A stretch of DNA of 64,000 nucleotides from Kineosphaera limosa NBRC 100340 (GCF_000298215.1 NZ_BAHD01000004.1:124001-188000); one strand, 5' to 3'. Counted from the stretch's first letter, positions 18,921 to 28,301 are shown. Notes: generated by a model from the letters alone, not told the origin. Translations and numbers: made by a program.

Positions 18921-20459
18921 ATGGCCCACCGCCGCCCGAACCGAGCCACCCTGGCGTGCGCCGCTCTTGCGACCGCCTCCCTCGTGCTGGCGGCCTGCTC
19001 GGCCGGCGAGACGAGCAGCGGCCAACCCGGCACCCCCGGCGCGACCGCCGCCAGCGGTGGCACCCTGACCGTCGGCCTCGTCGCCGAACCCGCGAGCCTG
19101 GACTTCACGACCTCCGACGGCGCCGCGATCCCTCAGGCGCTGCTCACCAACGTCTACGAGGGCCTGGTCAAGCAGGACGAGGAGGGTCAGATCGTGCCCG
19201 GCCTGGCCCGCAGCTGGACCGTCAGCGACGACCGTCTGACGTACACCTTCGAGCTCGTGCCCGACGCGACGTTCACCAACGGCGACACCTTCGACGCCTC
19301 CGACGCCGTCTTCTCCATCAACCGCGTCAAGAGCGACTGGACGACCTCGCTGGCCAAAGCGATGGATGTCGTGGCCGAGGCCAAGGCGCTCTCGCCCACG
19401 CAGCTGCAGGTCACCCTGAGCCACCCGAGCAACGACTGGCTGTTCCGCATGACGACGCGGATCGGGGCGATGTTCAGCGAGTCCGGCGTCGACCAGCTCG
19501 CGACGACCACCGTCGGCACCGGCCCCTACACGCTCGAGGCGTGGAACCGCGGCGACTCCCTGACGCTCAAGCGCAACCCGAACTACTGGGGTCAGGCGCC
19601 GTTCTTCGACCAGGTGCGGCTGGCCTACTTCCGTGACCCGACGGCGCTGAACAACGCGCTGCTCACCGGCACAATCAACGTGGTCTCCACCGTGCAGGCC
19701 CCCGAAACGCTGGCCCAGTTCGAGAACAACCCCAAGTACCGGATCGTCGAGGGCACGACCAACGGGGAGGTCGTGTTGTCGATGAACAACGCACGCGCCC
19801 CGTTCGACAAGGTGCAGGTGCGTCAGGCGGCCCGCGCCGCCATCGACCACCAGGCGCTGCTCGACACCTGCTGGGCCGGCCGCGGCACGCTCATCGGCTC
19901 GATGGTGCCGCCGACCGACCCCTGGTACGAAGACCTGACGGGCGTCGCGCCGCACGACCTCGACAAGGCCAAATCGATGCTGGCGGAAGCTGGTACACCC
20001 AACCCCGCGGTCCGGCTCCGGTTGCCGTCGCTGCCGTACGCCACCGCGTGCGGGCAGGTCGTCAAGAGCCAGCTGGAGCAGGCCGGGTTCCGCGTGACGA
20101 TCGATTCGTTGGAGTTTCCCGCGGCCTGGTTGACCAACGTCTTCCAGGGCGGCGACTACGAGATGTCGATGGTCGCGCACGTCGAACCCCGCGATCTACC
20201 GGCGGTCTTCGGCAACCCCGACTACTACATCCACTACGAGAACCCGGAGCTGGCGACCCTGCTCAAGGCCGCCGACGAGGGCGACGAGGCCGCGCAGATC
20301 GAGAACATGAAGAAGGCCGCCCGGCTCATCAGCGAGGACGCGGCCAGCGACTGGCTGTTCCTCATGCCGAACCTCATGGTGTCCGACGTCGACATCAGCG
20401 GCCTGCCCAAGAACGCGATCACCGAATCCTTCGATCTGACGACGCTGCGTCGCAGCTAG
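18921..20459 (+). CDS. ABC transporter substrate-binding lipoprotein, peptide/nickel type
   Basis: 512-residue extracellular lipoprotein of the SBP_bac_5 (DppA/OppA) family. The lipobox is LAAC with Cys26. Conserved features include LTVGLVAEPASLDFT, the family signature region around LVKQDEEGQIVPGLARSWTVSDD, TFTNGDTFDASDAVFSINRV, GTGPYTLEAW and LKRNPNYWG. It binds the substrate, usually an oligopeptide, and hands it to the permeases. The ATG has GGAG 6 nt upstream. It is the first gene of a five-gene operon, with 6 bp to the first permease. The co-transcribed peptidase at the end suggests a peptide or amide substrate. Confidence 0.93.
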   Translation: MAHRRPNRATLACAALATASLVLAACSAGETSSGQPGTPGATAASGGTLTVGLVAEPASLDFTTSDGAAIPQALLTNVYEGLVKQDEEGQIVPGLARSWTVSDDRLTYTFELVPDATFTNGDTFDASDAVFSINRVKSDWTTSLAKAMDVVAEAKALSPTQLQVTLSHPSNDWLFRMTTRIGAMFSESGVDQLATTTVGTGPYTLEAWNRGDSLTLKRNPNYWGQAPFFDQVRLAYFRDPTALNNALLTGTINVVSTVQAPETLAQFENNPKYRIVEGTTNGEVVLSMNNARAPFDKVQVRQAARAAIDHQALLDTCWAGRGTLIGSMVPPTDPWYEDLTGVAPHDLDKAKSMLAEAGTPNPAVRLRLPSLPYATACGQVVKSQLEQAGFRVTIDSLEFPAAWLTNVFQGGDYEMSMVAHVEPRDLPAVFGNPDYYIHYENPELATLLKAADEGDEAAQIENMKKAARLISEDAASDWLFLMPNLMVSDVDISGLPKNAITESFDLTTLRRS

Positions 20460-20465
20460 GCGCTC

Positions 20466-21419
20466 GTGGTCATCGTTCTCGCCTGGCGGCTGCTGACCCT
20501 GGTGGTCAGCCTGTTCGTCAGCTCGCTGCTGGTCTTCGGGTTCATGCAGGTGCTGCCCGGTGACCCGGCTCGGGTGGCGCTGGGGGTCAACGCCTCGGAG
20601 GAGGCCGTGGCGCGGCTGCGCGCCGATTTCGGCCTCGATCAGCCGCTGGACGCCCGGTACGTGGACTGGATCGGGGGCCTGCTGCGCTTTGACCTCGGCG
20701 AGAGCTACATCTCCCGGGCGCCGATCGGGCCGCAGCTGCTGGATCGGCTGGCCGTCACCGGCTGGCTGGTGGGCGCCGCGATGATCATTGCCGTGGTCAT
20801 CGCGTTGCCGATCGGCACGCTGATGGCCGTGCGGCATCGGCACGTCAGCGGACTGGTGCTCTCGGCGTTGTCGCAGATCGGGGTGGCGATCCCGGCGTTC
20901 CTGGCGGGCCTGCTGCTCATCACGTTGTTCGCGGTGCACCTGGGCTGGCTGCCGGCCAACGGGTGGACGCCGCCCGCGCGCGATCCGGTGATGTTCCTGC
21001 GCCAGCTCGTGCTGCCGGCCCTGTCGTTGGGCCTGGTGCAGGGGGCGGTGCTGAGTCGCTATGTGCGCAGCGCCGTGCTCGACGTCATGCGGGAGGACTA
21101 CGTGCGGACCGCTCGGGCCAAGGGGCTGGGGCCGATGCGGGCGCTGTGGCGGCACGGGCTGCGCAACGCGGCGATCCCCGTGGTCACAGTGCTCGCGCTG
21201 CAGTTGGCGACGTTGCTCATCGGGGCGGTCGTCGTCGAGCGGGTGTTCGTCATCCCCGGTCTGGGCAGCCTGCTGCTCGACGCGGTGGCCAACCGTGACC
21301 TCATCGTCGTGCAAGACGTCGTCATGGTGCTCGTGCTGGCGGTGCTCCTGGTGAACATGCTGGTCGACGTGCTGTATTCAGTCATCGACCCGCGGCTGGC
21401 GACGGGGGGTCGGCGATGA
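20466..21419 (+). CDS. ABC transporter permease, DppB/OppB type
   Basis: 317-residue inner-membrane permease starting at GTG 20466, 6 bp after the lipoprotein stop. Six membrane helices are predicted, and the N-terminal FGFMQVLPGDPARVALG block is typical of the DppB/OppB group. The cytoplasmic EAA loop that docks the ATPase is RTARAKGLGPMRALWRHGLRNA. The TGA stop overlaps the ATG of the next permease (ATGA), so translation is coupled. It forms the pore together with the second permease. Confidence 0.94.
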   Translation: MVIVLAWRLLTLVVSLFVSSLLVFGFMQVLPGDPARVALGVNASEEAVARLRADFGLDQPLDARYVDWIGGLLRFDLGESYISRAPIGPQLLDRLAVTGWLVGAAMIIAVVIALPIGTLMAVRHRHVSGLVLSALSQIGVAIPAFLAGLLLITLFAVHLGWLPANGWTPPARDPVMFLRQLVLPALSLGLVQGAVLSRYVRSAVLDVMREDYVRTARAKGLGPMRALWRHGLRNAAIPVVTVLALQLATLLIGAVVVERVFVIPGLGSLLLDAVANRDLIVVQDVVMVLVLAVLLVNMLVDVLYSVIDPRLATGGRR

Positions 21420-22294
21420 GCGCAGTGGAGTCGGCGCGGCTCGGTGCCCCCGAGCCGGCCTCCCCGATAGGCCGGTGGGCCGGGCGGGTCAATCCGCCGC
21501 TCGTGGTCGGCGGGCTACTGGTGGGGATGGTCGTCGGGGCGGCCGCGCTCTCCTACGTGTGGCTGCCGCACGACCCGATGCTCGTCGACCCGGCGGTGCG
21601 GCTGCAGGGGCCGTCGGCGCAGTACTGGCTGGGCACCGACCTCTTCGGACGGGACGTGTTCAGCCGGCTGCTCGTCGGGGCGCGCACGACCCTGTTCGTG
21701 GGGGTCGTCGCGGTCGGGGTCGCGGCCCTGGTCGGGGTGCCGCTCGGGATTCTCGCGGCGATGGTGTGGCGGTGGCTCGGCACCGTGCTGATGCGCCTGG
21801 CCGACATCCTGCTCGCGTTCCCCGCGCTGCTCTTGGCCATCATGTTCAGCGCGGTCTTCGGCGGCAGCACTCTGACGGCCATGCTGGCCATCGGCATCGC
21901 CAGCGTGCCGACGTTCGCGCGGGTCGTGCGCTCGGGGGCGCTGCAGGTGCTGGGCACCGAGTATGTGCTCGCGGCCCGGGCCGCCGGGCGCGGACCGTTT
22001 GCCATCGCCCTGCGCCACGTGCTGCCCAATGTCGGCAGCATCGTCATCGTGCAGGCCAGCGTCGCGTTCGCCATCGCGATCCTCGCCGAGGCGGCCCTGT
22101 CGTTCCTCGGTCTGGGCACGCCCCCGCCGACCCCCTCGTGGGGGTTGATGCTGCAGGAGAGCCAGGCGATGCTCCTGCTCGCGCCGCGGTTGGTGATCGT
22201 GCCCGGCGCCGCGATCGCCGTGGCCGTGCTCGGCTTCAACCTGCTCGGCGACGGCCTGCGCGACCTGCTCGACCCGAAGTTGGCGGGCCGATGA
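21416..22294 (+). CDS. ABC transporter permease, DppC/OppC type
   Basis: 292-residue second permease. It has the DppC/OppC landmarks HDPMLVDPAVRLQGPS, YWLGTDLFGRDVFSRLL and the EAA loop AARAAGRGPFAIALRHVLPN, then FLGLGTPPPTPSWG. About six membrane helices are predicted. It overlaps the previous gene by four bases and the ATPase gene by four bases (ATGA in both cases), which points to equal, coupled production of the transporter subunits. Confidence 0.94.
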   Translation: MSAVESARLGAPEPASPIGRWAGRVNPPLVVGGLLVGMVVGAAALSYVWLPHDPMLVDPAVRLQGPSAQYWLGTDLFGRDVFSRLLVGARTTLFVGVVAVGVAALVGVPLGILAAMVWRWLGTVLMRLADILLAFPALLLAIMFSAVFGGSTLTAMLAIGIASVPTFARVVRSGALQVLGTEYVLAARAAGRGPFAIALRHVLPNVGSIVIVQASVAFAIAILAEAALSFLGLGTPPPTPSWGLMLQESQAMLLLAPRLVIVPGAAIAVAVLGFNLLGDGLRDLLDPKLAGR

Positions 22295-24039
22295 GTGGGG
22301 CGACGGCGAATGCCGGCGACCTCGTGCTCGACGTCCGGGGCCTGTCGGTGCAGGCGGGCTCGACGCCGCTGGTGCGCGAGGTCGACCTGCGCGTCGCCCG
22401 CGGGGAGCGGCTGGGGCTCATCGGGGAGTCCGGCTCGGGCAAGTCGTTGACGGCCCTCGCGGTGCTCGGGCTGCTGCCCGAGGGGCTGAGGTCGTCGGGG
22501 TCGGTGCGCCTGGCCGGCTTCGACAAGGATGTCGTGGGGGCCAGCGAGGCCGCTCTGTGCCGCCTGCGGGGCCTGCAGGCCGCGATGGTCTTCCAGGAGC
22601 CGATGACCGCACTGAATCCGACGATGCGCGTCGGGGCGCAGGTTGCCGAGGTCATGACGATCCACGGCGTGGACGCCCGCACGGCCCGTGAACGCGCGGT
22701 GCGCCTGCTGGAGCAGGTGCGGCTGCCCGATCCGGCGGGGGCGGCCCGGGCGTATCCGCATCAACTCTCCGGTGGCCAGCGCCAGCGGGTGGTGTTGGCG
22801 ATCGCCCTGGCCAACGACCCGGGGCTGCTCATCTGCGACGAGCCGACGACCGCGCTCGATGTCACCGTGCAGGCCGGGGTGCTCGACCTCATCGTCTCCG
22901 GCGCCGCGGCCCGCGACGCCGGGATGCTGTTCATCACCCACGACCTGGCCGTCGTCGCCACCGTCTGCCATCGGGTGGCGGTGATGTACCGGGGTCGGAT
23001 CGTCGAGACCGGCGACGTGCGCGCCGTCTTCACCGACCCGCAGCACGAGTACACCCAGCAACTCGTCGCCGCCTCCGACCTGACCGCCGTCGACGACGAC
23101 GGTCGCCTGCTGGCGGGGGGACCGCGCCGGACCGATGCGCGTCGCCCGAGGTCTGTGCAGGAACCGGTGCAGGACCGGGTGCGTGGCACACAGCGGACCG
23201 TGTTAGAGGTGACCGACGTGGTCCGCCACTACCGGCGCCCGCGCACCCGGCTCTTCACGCCGGCGCCGGTCGTCGAGGCGTTGCGGGGCGTGAGCCTGAG
23301 CGTGCGTCGCGGTGAGCGGGTCGGCATCGTCGGCGAATCCGGCTGCGGCAAGTCGACGCTGCTGCGGATCATCGCCGGCCTGGACCGGCCGACCTCCGGC
23401 TCGGTGCAGGTGCTCGGCCGCGAGATCGCGGGGCGCTCGGAGCGGCGGCTGCGGTTCGTGCGCGACAGCCTGCAGCTCGTCTTCCAAGACCCGATGAGCT
23501 CGCTGGACCCCCGGATGCGGGTCGCGGACATCGTCGCCGAGCCCCTCGTGGCCCAGGGCCGCGGCGCCGAACGCGACCGCATCCCCGAGCTGCTGACCGC
23601 CGTGGGGATCGAGCCCGACTCCGCGCGCCGCTATCCGCACCAGTTCTCCGGCGGCCAACGGCAGCGGATCTCGATCGCCCGCGCGCTCTCTCCGGACCCC
23701 GACATCCTCGTGGCCGACGAACCCGTCTCCGCCCTGGATGTCTCGGTGCGGGCGCAGGTGCTCAACCTCATCGGTGACCTCGTCGACGACTTCGGGCTTA
23801 CGCTGCTGTTCGTCAGCCACGACCTGTCGGTCGTGCGGCACACGTGCGAGCGAGTCATCGTCATGGAGGCCGGGCAGATCGTCGAGGAGGGCCCGACCGC
23901 GCAGGTTTACGACAACCCCCAGCACCCCTACACGCAGCGGCTCGTGGCGAGCATCCCGACCCTGGCCGGTGCGCTCGCGGGCATCGACGCCGCGCAACTC
24001 GCCCAGGCCGTGGCATCCGATTCGAAGGCGGGCTCATGA
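22291..24039 (+). CDS. Fused double ATPase of the peptide ABC transporter
   Basis: 582 residues holding both ATPase domains (DppD and DppF equivalents) in one chain. The first domain has Walker A GESGSGKS (45-52), signature LSGGQRQR and VFQEPMTALNP. The second, from about residue 308, has Walker A GESGCGKST (about 347), VFQDPMSSLDPRMRV and signature FSGGQRQR. The second domain carries the C-terminal oligopeptide-transporter extension (YDNPQHPYTQRLVASIP). The linker around residues 270-305 is basic and unconserved. It powers peptide import with the two permeases. The start at 22291 overlaps the second permease, and the stop overlaps the peptidase start. Confidence 0.95.
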   Translation: MSGATANAGDLVLDVRGLSVQAGSTPLVREVDLRVARGERLGLIGESGSGKSLTALAVLGLLPEGLRSSGSVRLAGFDKDVVGASEAALCRLRGLQAAMVFQEPMTALNPTMRVGAQVAEVMTIHGVDARTARERAVRLLEQVRLPDPAGAARAYPHQLSGGQRQRVVLAIALANDPGLLICDEPTTALDVTVQAGVLDLIVSGAAARDAGMLFITHDLAVVATVCHRVAVMYRGRIVETGDVRAVFTDPQHEYTQQLVAASDLTAVDDDGRLLAGGPRRTDARRPRSVQEPVQDRVRGTQRTVLEVTDVVRHYRRPRTRLFTPAPVVEALRGVSLSVRRGERVGIVGESGCGKSTLLRIIAGLDRPTSGSVQVLGREIAGRSERRLRFVRDSLQLVFQDPMSSLDPRMRVADIVAEPLVAQGRGAERDRIPELLTAVGIEPDSARRYPHQFSGGQRQRISIARALSPDPDILVADEPVSALDVSVRAQVLNLIGDLVDDFGLTLLFVSHDLSVVRHTCERVIVMEAGQIVEEGPTAQVYDNPQHPYTQRLVASIPTLAGALAGIDAAQLAQAVASDSKAGS

Positions 24040-25121
24040 GTCACTCGGAAGTGGCACACAACAGTGTGCGGATGGGCCCGACGAATTCGCTGGTCGATGT
24101 GCCGGGGCTGCGGGTCGGACACGTGACGCTCACCGAGCCGGGGTGGCTGACCGGCACGACGGTCGTCCTCGCCCCGCCCGAGGGCATGGTGGCCGGGGTC
24201 GACGTGCGCGGCGGGGGACCGGGCACCCGCGAGACCGACCTGCTTGATCCTCGCAATGTCGTCGAGCGGGTGCACGCGATCTGCCTCTCCGGCGGGAGCG
24301 CCTTCGGGCTGGCCGCCGCCGACGGGGTGATGGGCGCGCTCTTCGACGACGGGATCGGGCTGCCGATGGGTCAGCCCGGTGAGGTCGTGCCGCTCGTGCC
24401 CGCCGCCGTCGTCTTCGACCTGGGACGCGGCGGGAGCTTCGCCAATCGCCCCGACGCCGCGACCGGCCGGCGGGCCTGCGCGGCGGCCCGCGAGGACACT
24501 TCGGGTGGCGTCGAGCAGGGCTGCGTGGGCGCGGGGACCGGCGCGAAATGCGGCGGGCTCAAGGGTGGGATCGGCTCGGCGAGCGCGGTGTTGCCCGACG
24601 GCACGGTGGTCGCGGCGCTCCTCGTGCTCAACCCCCTCGGTGAGGCTCTCGACCCGCGGACGGGGGAGTTGTACGCCCGCCGATTCCTGCTCGATGGGGA
24701 GGTGCCCGAGCTCGGGGTGCCCGACGGAGCCGACGTGCGGGCCGCCCGGGAGCGGGCGCTGGCCGCGCCGCCGCAGCTCGTGGGACGTCCGGGGATGGCC
24801 ACGACCATCGGGGTCGTGGCCACGACGGCGACGCTGACCAAGGCCCAGTGCGCCAAGCTCGCCGGCATCGCGCACGACGGCCTGGCCCGGGCGGTCAAGC
24901 CCGTGCACACGATGTTCGACGGCGACACCTTTTTCGGGGCGGCGACCGGCGACGGCCCCGCGCCCGACCTGATCGCCTTCCACGCACTGCTGGACGCCAC
25001 CGGAGACGTCGTCACCCGCGCCGTGGCCCACGCGCTGCTGGCCGCACGCGGTGTCGACGCGCCCGGTGGGTCCTGGCGCAGCTACCGTGAGGCTTTCCCC
25101 AGCGCCTTTTCGACCGTTTAG
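24036..25121 (+). CDS. P1/DmpA-family peptidase (S58, self-cleaving aminopeptidase)
   Basis: 361 residues of the P1 family, N-terminal-nucleophile hydrolases that cleave themselves into two chains. Relatives include DmpA, beta-aminopeptidases and nylon-oligomer hydrolases. Seen here are the N-terminal NSLVDVPGLRVGHVTL, GVDVRGGGPGTRETDLL, CLSGGSAFGLAAADGVM and GVGAGTGAKCGG followed by KGGIGSASAVLPDG. The ATG overlaps the ATPase stop (ATGA), so it is translated with the transporter and probably hydrolyses imported peptides or amides in the cytoplasm. A start at the later MGPTNSL (24072) is possible, as many relatives begin there. Confidence 0.88.
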   Translation: MSHSEVAHNSVRMGPTNSLVDVPGLRVGHVTLTEPGWLTGTTVVLAPPEGMVAGVDVRGGGPGTRETDLLDPRNVVERVHAICLSGGSAFGLAAADGVMGALFDDGIGLPMGQPGEVVPLVPAAVVFDLGRGGSFANRPDAATGRRACAAAREDTSGGVEQGCVGAGTGAKCGGLKGGIGSASAVLPDGTVVAALLVLNPLGEALDPRTGELYARRFLLDGEVPELGVPDGADVRAARERALAAPPQLVGRPGMATTIGVVATTATLTKAQCAKLAGIAHDGLARAVKPVHTMFDGDTFFGAATGDGPAPDLIAFHALLDATGDVVTRAVAHALLAARGVDAPGGSWRSYREAFPSAFSTV

Positions 25122-25166
25122 CGGTGGGCTGCGGGCCGAGTGACCAAGAGGCCGGGCAGCCGGCCA

Positions 25167-25220
25167 AAAGATAGTGTTCGCTTTTGCACGGTCCGGCGGG
25201 TAAAAGCGAACACTATCTTT
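25167..25220. repeat. Perfect 19-bp inverted repeat, AT-rich
   Basis: AAAGATAGTGTTCGCTTTT (25167-25185) is exactly mirrored by AAAAGCGAACACTATCTTT (25202-25220) across 16 bp. CCGG arms flank both sides (25162-25165 and 25225-25228). It is far richer in A+T than anything nearby. It lies 45 bp after the peptidase stop and 37 bp before the SDR start. It may be a terminator or processed hairpin, an operator, or a copy of a dispersed intergenic repeat. Confidence 0.8.
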
Positions 25221-25257
25221 CGCCGGCCGCGGTAGCCGACCAGCAGAGGAGCCCACC

Positions 25258-26091
25258 GTGAGCGACCCAGCCGCCACCGATCGACCCGATTACGCCCGGT
25301 TGTTCCGCCTGGACGCCCGAACGGCGGTCGTCGTCGGCGGCGGCAGCGGTATCGGTCGGGAGAGCGCGCTGGCGCTGGCCGCGCAGGGCGCCCGCGTCAT
25401 CGTCGCGGACCGCGACCGGGCCGCCGCGGAGGCGACCTGCGCGATCGGCGCGGCGGCCGGCCAGTCCGTCGATGACGCTCCGGGGTGGGGTGACCTGGAG
25501 TCCTACGAGCTGGACATTCTCGACGAGGCCGCGGTGCAGCGGGCCGCCGACGAGCTGGGCGTGGTCGACGCTCTCGTGGTCACGGCGGGCGTCAACGTCC
25601 GCAAGCGGATCCTCGACTACTCCGGTGAGGAGTTCGACCGGGTCGTCGGCCTCAACCTGCGGGCGCACTTCGACCTCATCCGGGCCTTCGGGCGGGGCAT
25701 GGCGCAACGCGGCCGGGGCAGCATCATCGCGTTCAGCTCGATGCGGGCGGTGCTCGTCGAGCCGGGGCAGTCGGTGTACGCGGCGACGAAGGCCGGCCTC
25801 GTGCAGCTGCTGCGCACCGCGGCGGCCGAGCTCGGGCCGAGTGGAGTGCGCTGCAATGCGATCGCGCCCGGCGTCGTCGACACCCCGCTGACCACGCAGA
25901 TCAAGTCGAACACCGAGTGGGCCAATGCGTACGCCCACGCGAACGCGCTGCACCGGTGGGCGCACCCGAGCGAGCTGGCGGGTGCCGTCGTCTTCCTCGC
26001 CTCCGATGCGTCGAGTTACGTCACGGGCAGCCAGCTGTTCGTCGACGCCGGCTGGACCGCCATCGACGGACGCTTCGACCCGCCGGCGTGA
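25258..26091 (+). CDS. Short-chain dehydrogenase/reductase
   Basis: 277-residue NAD(P)-dependent oxidoreductase of the classical SDR family. The cofactor loop is VVVGGGSGIGRESALALA, with Asp after it (IVADRDRA), which favours NAD over NADP. The catalytic set is Ser in FSSMRAV and Tyr/Lys in YAATK. NxxG-type blocks (VVTAGVN) and the C-terminal GSQLFVDAGWTAIDG fit. The start is GTG 25258, 6 nt after GAGGAG. The stop overlaps the YigZ start (GTGA). The substrate is unknown. Confidence 0.9.
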   Translation: MSDPAATDRPDYARLFRLDARTAVVVGGGSGIGRESALALAAQGARVIVADRDRAAAEATCAIGAAAGQSVDDAPGWGDLESYELDILDEAAVQRAADELGVVDALVVTAGVNVRKRILDYSGEEFDRVVGLNLRAHFDLIRAFGRGMAQRGRGSIIAFSSMRAVLVEPGQSVYAATKAGLVQLLRTAAAELGPSGVRCNAIAPGVVDTPLTTQIKSNTEWANAYAHANALHRWAHPSELAGAVVFLASDASSYVTGSQLFVDAGWTAIDGRFDPPA

Positions 26092-26798
26092 GCCGCCGAC
26101 CGGAGGGTTCGTCCGGCGATCCGGCCGGGCCGGAGTTTGGGCCGATCGATCTCCCTGCGGTCACCAGCTACCGCACCCTCGCGTCGCCCGCGACCGCGGA
26201 AATCGAGGCGAAACGCTCCCGCTTCCTCGCGCGGCTGGAGCCCGTAGCCGACGAGGAGGCGGCCCGCGAGGTCATCGACGCCGCGCGCCGGGCCCACCAC
26301 GACGCGCGTCACCACTGTTCTGCGTTCATCCTGGGCCCGGACCGCCGCACCGAACGCAGCAACGACGACGGCGAGCCCGCCGGCACCGCTGGATCGCCCA
26401 TGCTCGACGTGCTGCGCGGCAGCGGCTACACCGACGTCGTCGCCGTCGTCACCCGCTGGTTCGGCGGCACCCTGCTCGGCACCGGCGGCCTCATCCGCGC
26501 CTACTCCGACGCAGTGAGCGCCGCCCTGGCCCAGGCCGATCCGCGAGTGCGTCGGTTGCGACTGCCCGCGTACCTCGACATCGGGGTCGCCGACGCGGGC
26601 CGCATCGAGAACGAGCTGCGCGCCCACGGGGTGTCGATCACCGGCACCGACTACGGCCTCGGTGACGGCACAACCGCCCGCGTGCACCTGCACATCGACC
26701 CCGCCGAGCACGAGCACGTGAGCGCGCTCGTGGCCGCCGCCACCGCCGGAGCCGGGGTGCTGACCCTCGGCGACCAGCCGGAGTGGGACGACGCCTGA
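26088..26798 (+). CDS. yigZ: YigZ/IMPACT-family protein
   Basis: 236 residues with the UPF0029/IMPACT N-terminal domain (EAKRSRFLARLEPV, ARRAHHDARHHCSAFILG, NDDGEPAGTAGSPML, RWFGGTLLGTGGLIRAYSDAV) and a C-terminal ferredoxin-like DUF1949 domain. Family members are thought to act around translation or as stress-linked regulators, but no reaction is settled. The GTG at 26088 overlaps the SDR stop codon by GTGA, so the pair is translationally coupled. Confidence 0.9.
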   Translation: MSRRPEGSSGDPAGPEFGPIDLPAVTSYRTLASPATAEIEAKRSRFLARLEPVADEEAAREVIDAARRAHHDARHHCSAFILGPDRRTERSNDDGEPAGTAGSPMLDVLRGSGYTDVVAVVTRWFGGTLLGTGGLIRAYSDAVSAALAQADPRVRRLRLPAYLDIGVADAGRIENELRAHGVSITGTDYGLGDGTTARVHLHIDPAEHEHVSALVAAATAGAGVLTLGDQPEWDDA

Positions 26799-26954
26799 CC
26801 GTCTCGCTCCGAAGGCTCGCCGATTCCGTCTCCGAAAAGGACCGTATCCGGTGGCCACCGCCGCATCGGCAGACCGCGCGACGCAGGGGGAGGCGGACGG
26901 GTTACGGTCGCCAGAGGACACCAGAGTGGATCGCGACAAGGGAGACAGCTCGGC

Positions 26955-28271
26955 ATGAGTTCGCAGAACGAGTGGCAGTTCGAGACCAAGCAGGTACACG
27001 CCGGGCAGACCCCGGACAGCCAGACAGGCGCCCGGGCGCTGCCGATCTACCAGACGACGTCGTTCGTCTTTCCCGACGCGCAGACGGCCGCGGACCGGTT
27101 CGCGCTCGCCGACCTCGGGCCGATCTACACCCGCCTCGGCAACCCCACCCAAGACGCGGTGGAGGCCCGCATCGCGGCCCTGGAGGGCGGTGTCGGCGGG
27201 CTGCTGCTGGCCTCCGGGCAGGCGGCGACGACGTTCGCGATCCTCAACGTGGCGCAGGCCGGCGATCACGTCGTGGCCAGCTCCGCCCTCTATGGCGGCA
27301 CGTACAACCTGCTGAAGTACACCCTGAGCCGCCTCGGCATCGAGACGACCTTCGTCAACGTCGATGATCACCAGGCGTGGCGGGACGCGATCCGCCCGAA
27401 CACCAAGCTGCTGTTCGGCGAGACGATCTCGAACCCGGACGGCAAGATCCTCGACGTGGCCGCCGTCGCCGACATCGCGCACGAGGCCGGGGTCCCGTTC
27501 TTCGTCGACAACACGGTCGCCACGCCGTTCGTGCTGCGCCCCATCGAGCACGGCGCCGACGTCGTCATCCACTCCACGACGAAGTACCTCGGGGGGCACG
27601 GCGCCGCGATCGGCGGCGTCCTCGTCGACGCCGGCAGCTTCGACTACGCGGCAGACCCGGCGAAGTTCCCCTCGTTCAACGAGCCGTCGGAGAGCTACCA
27701 CGGGCTGGTGTTCGCGCGTGACCTCGGCGTCGGCTGCGCGCTCGGGGCCAACCTGGCGTTCATCCTCAAGGCCCGCGTCGAACTGCTGCGCGACCTCGGC
27801 TCGGCGATCAGCCCCTTCAACGCGTGGGTGCTGCAGCTCGGCATCGAGACGCTGTCGCTGCGGATGGAACGGCACCTGGCCAACGCGCGCAAGGTCGCGC
27901 AGTACCTCGCCGACCACGACCAGGTGGAGGCCGTCTACTACTCCTCGCTTCCCGACAGCCGGTACGCGTCGCTCGCCGACAAGTACGCTCCGGCCGGAGC
28001 GGGTGCGGTGCTGTCGTTCGAGATCGCCGGCGGTCTGGACGCGGGTCGGGCGTTCGTCGACGGCTGCGAGCTGCACAGCCACGTCGCCAACATCGGCGAC
28101 GTGCGCTCGCTGGTCATCCACCCTGCCTCCACGACCCACAGCCAGGGCAGCGACGAGGACCGTGCGGGAGCCGGAGTCACCCCCGGTCTCGTGCGCCTCG
28201 CGGTCGGCATCGAGCACATCGACGACATCCTCGCCGACCTCGACAAGGGCTTCGCGGCCGCCAAGGGCTGA
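26955..28271 (+). CDS. metY: O-acetylhomoserine aminocarboxypropyltransferase
   Basis: 438-residue PLP enzyme that makes homocysteine (or methionine with methanethiol) directly from O-acetylhomoserine and sulfide. Length and long C-terminus fit MetY rather than the shorter MetB/MetC. Seen are ETKQVHAGQTPD, YQTTSFVF, TRLGNPTQDAVEARIAALEGG, the PLP lysine in HSTTKYLGGHG and the C-terminal HPASTTHSQ block with GLVRLAVGIEHIDDI. The ATG follows GGGAG by about 8 nt. No SAM riboswitch could be recognised in the 156-bp leader, and metX is not adjacent. Confidence 0.95.
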   Translation: MSSQNEWQFETKQVHAGQTPDSQTGARALPIYQTTSFVFPDAQTAADRFALADLGPIYTRLGNPTQDAVEARIAALEGGVGGLLLASGQAATTFAILNVAQAGDHVVASSALYGGTYNLLKYTLSRLGIETTFVNVDDHQAWRDAIRPNTKLLFGETISNPDGKILDVAAVADIAHEAGVPFFVDNTVATPFVLRPIEHGADVVIHSTTKYLGGHGAAIGGVLVDAGSFDYAADPAKFPSFNEPSESYHGLVFARDLGVGCALGANLAFILKARVELLRDLGSAISPFNAWVLQLGIETLSLRMERHLANARKVAQYLADHDQVEAVYYSSLPDSRYASLADKYAPAGAGAVLSFEIAGGLDAGRAFVDGCELHSHVANIGDVRSLVIHPASTTHSQGSDEDRAGAGVTPGLVRLAVGIEHIDDILADLDKGFAAAKG

Positions 28272-28301
28272 GGCCTCCGCTGCCCGACGCAGCATAGAAA
28301 A

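Noticed and set aside
26799-26954. Possible SAM riboswitch before metY
   Set aside because: I looked for the conserved pseudoknot segments of the actinobacterial SAM classes and found none in the 156-bp leader.
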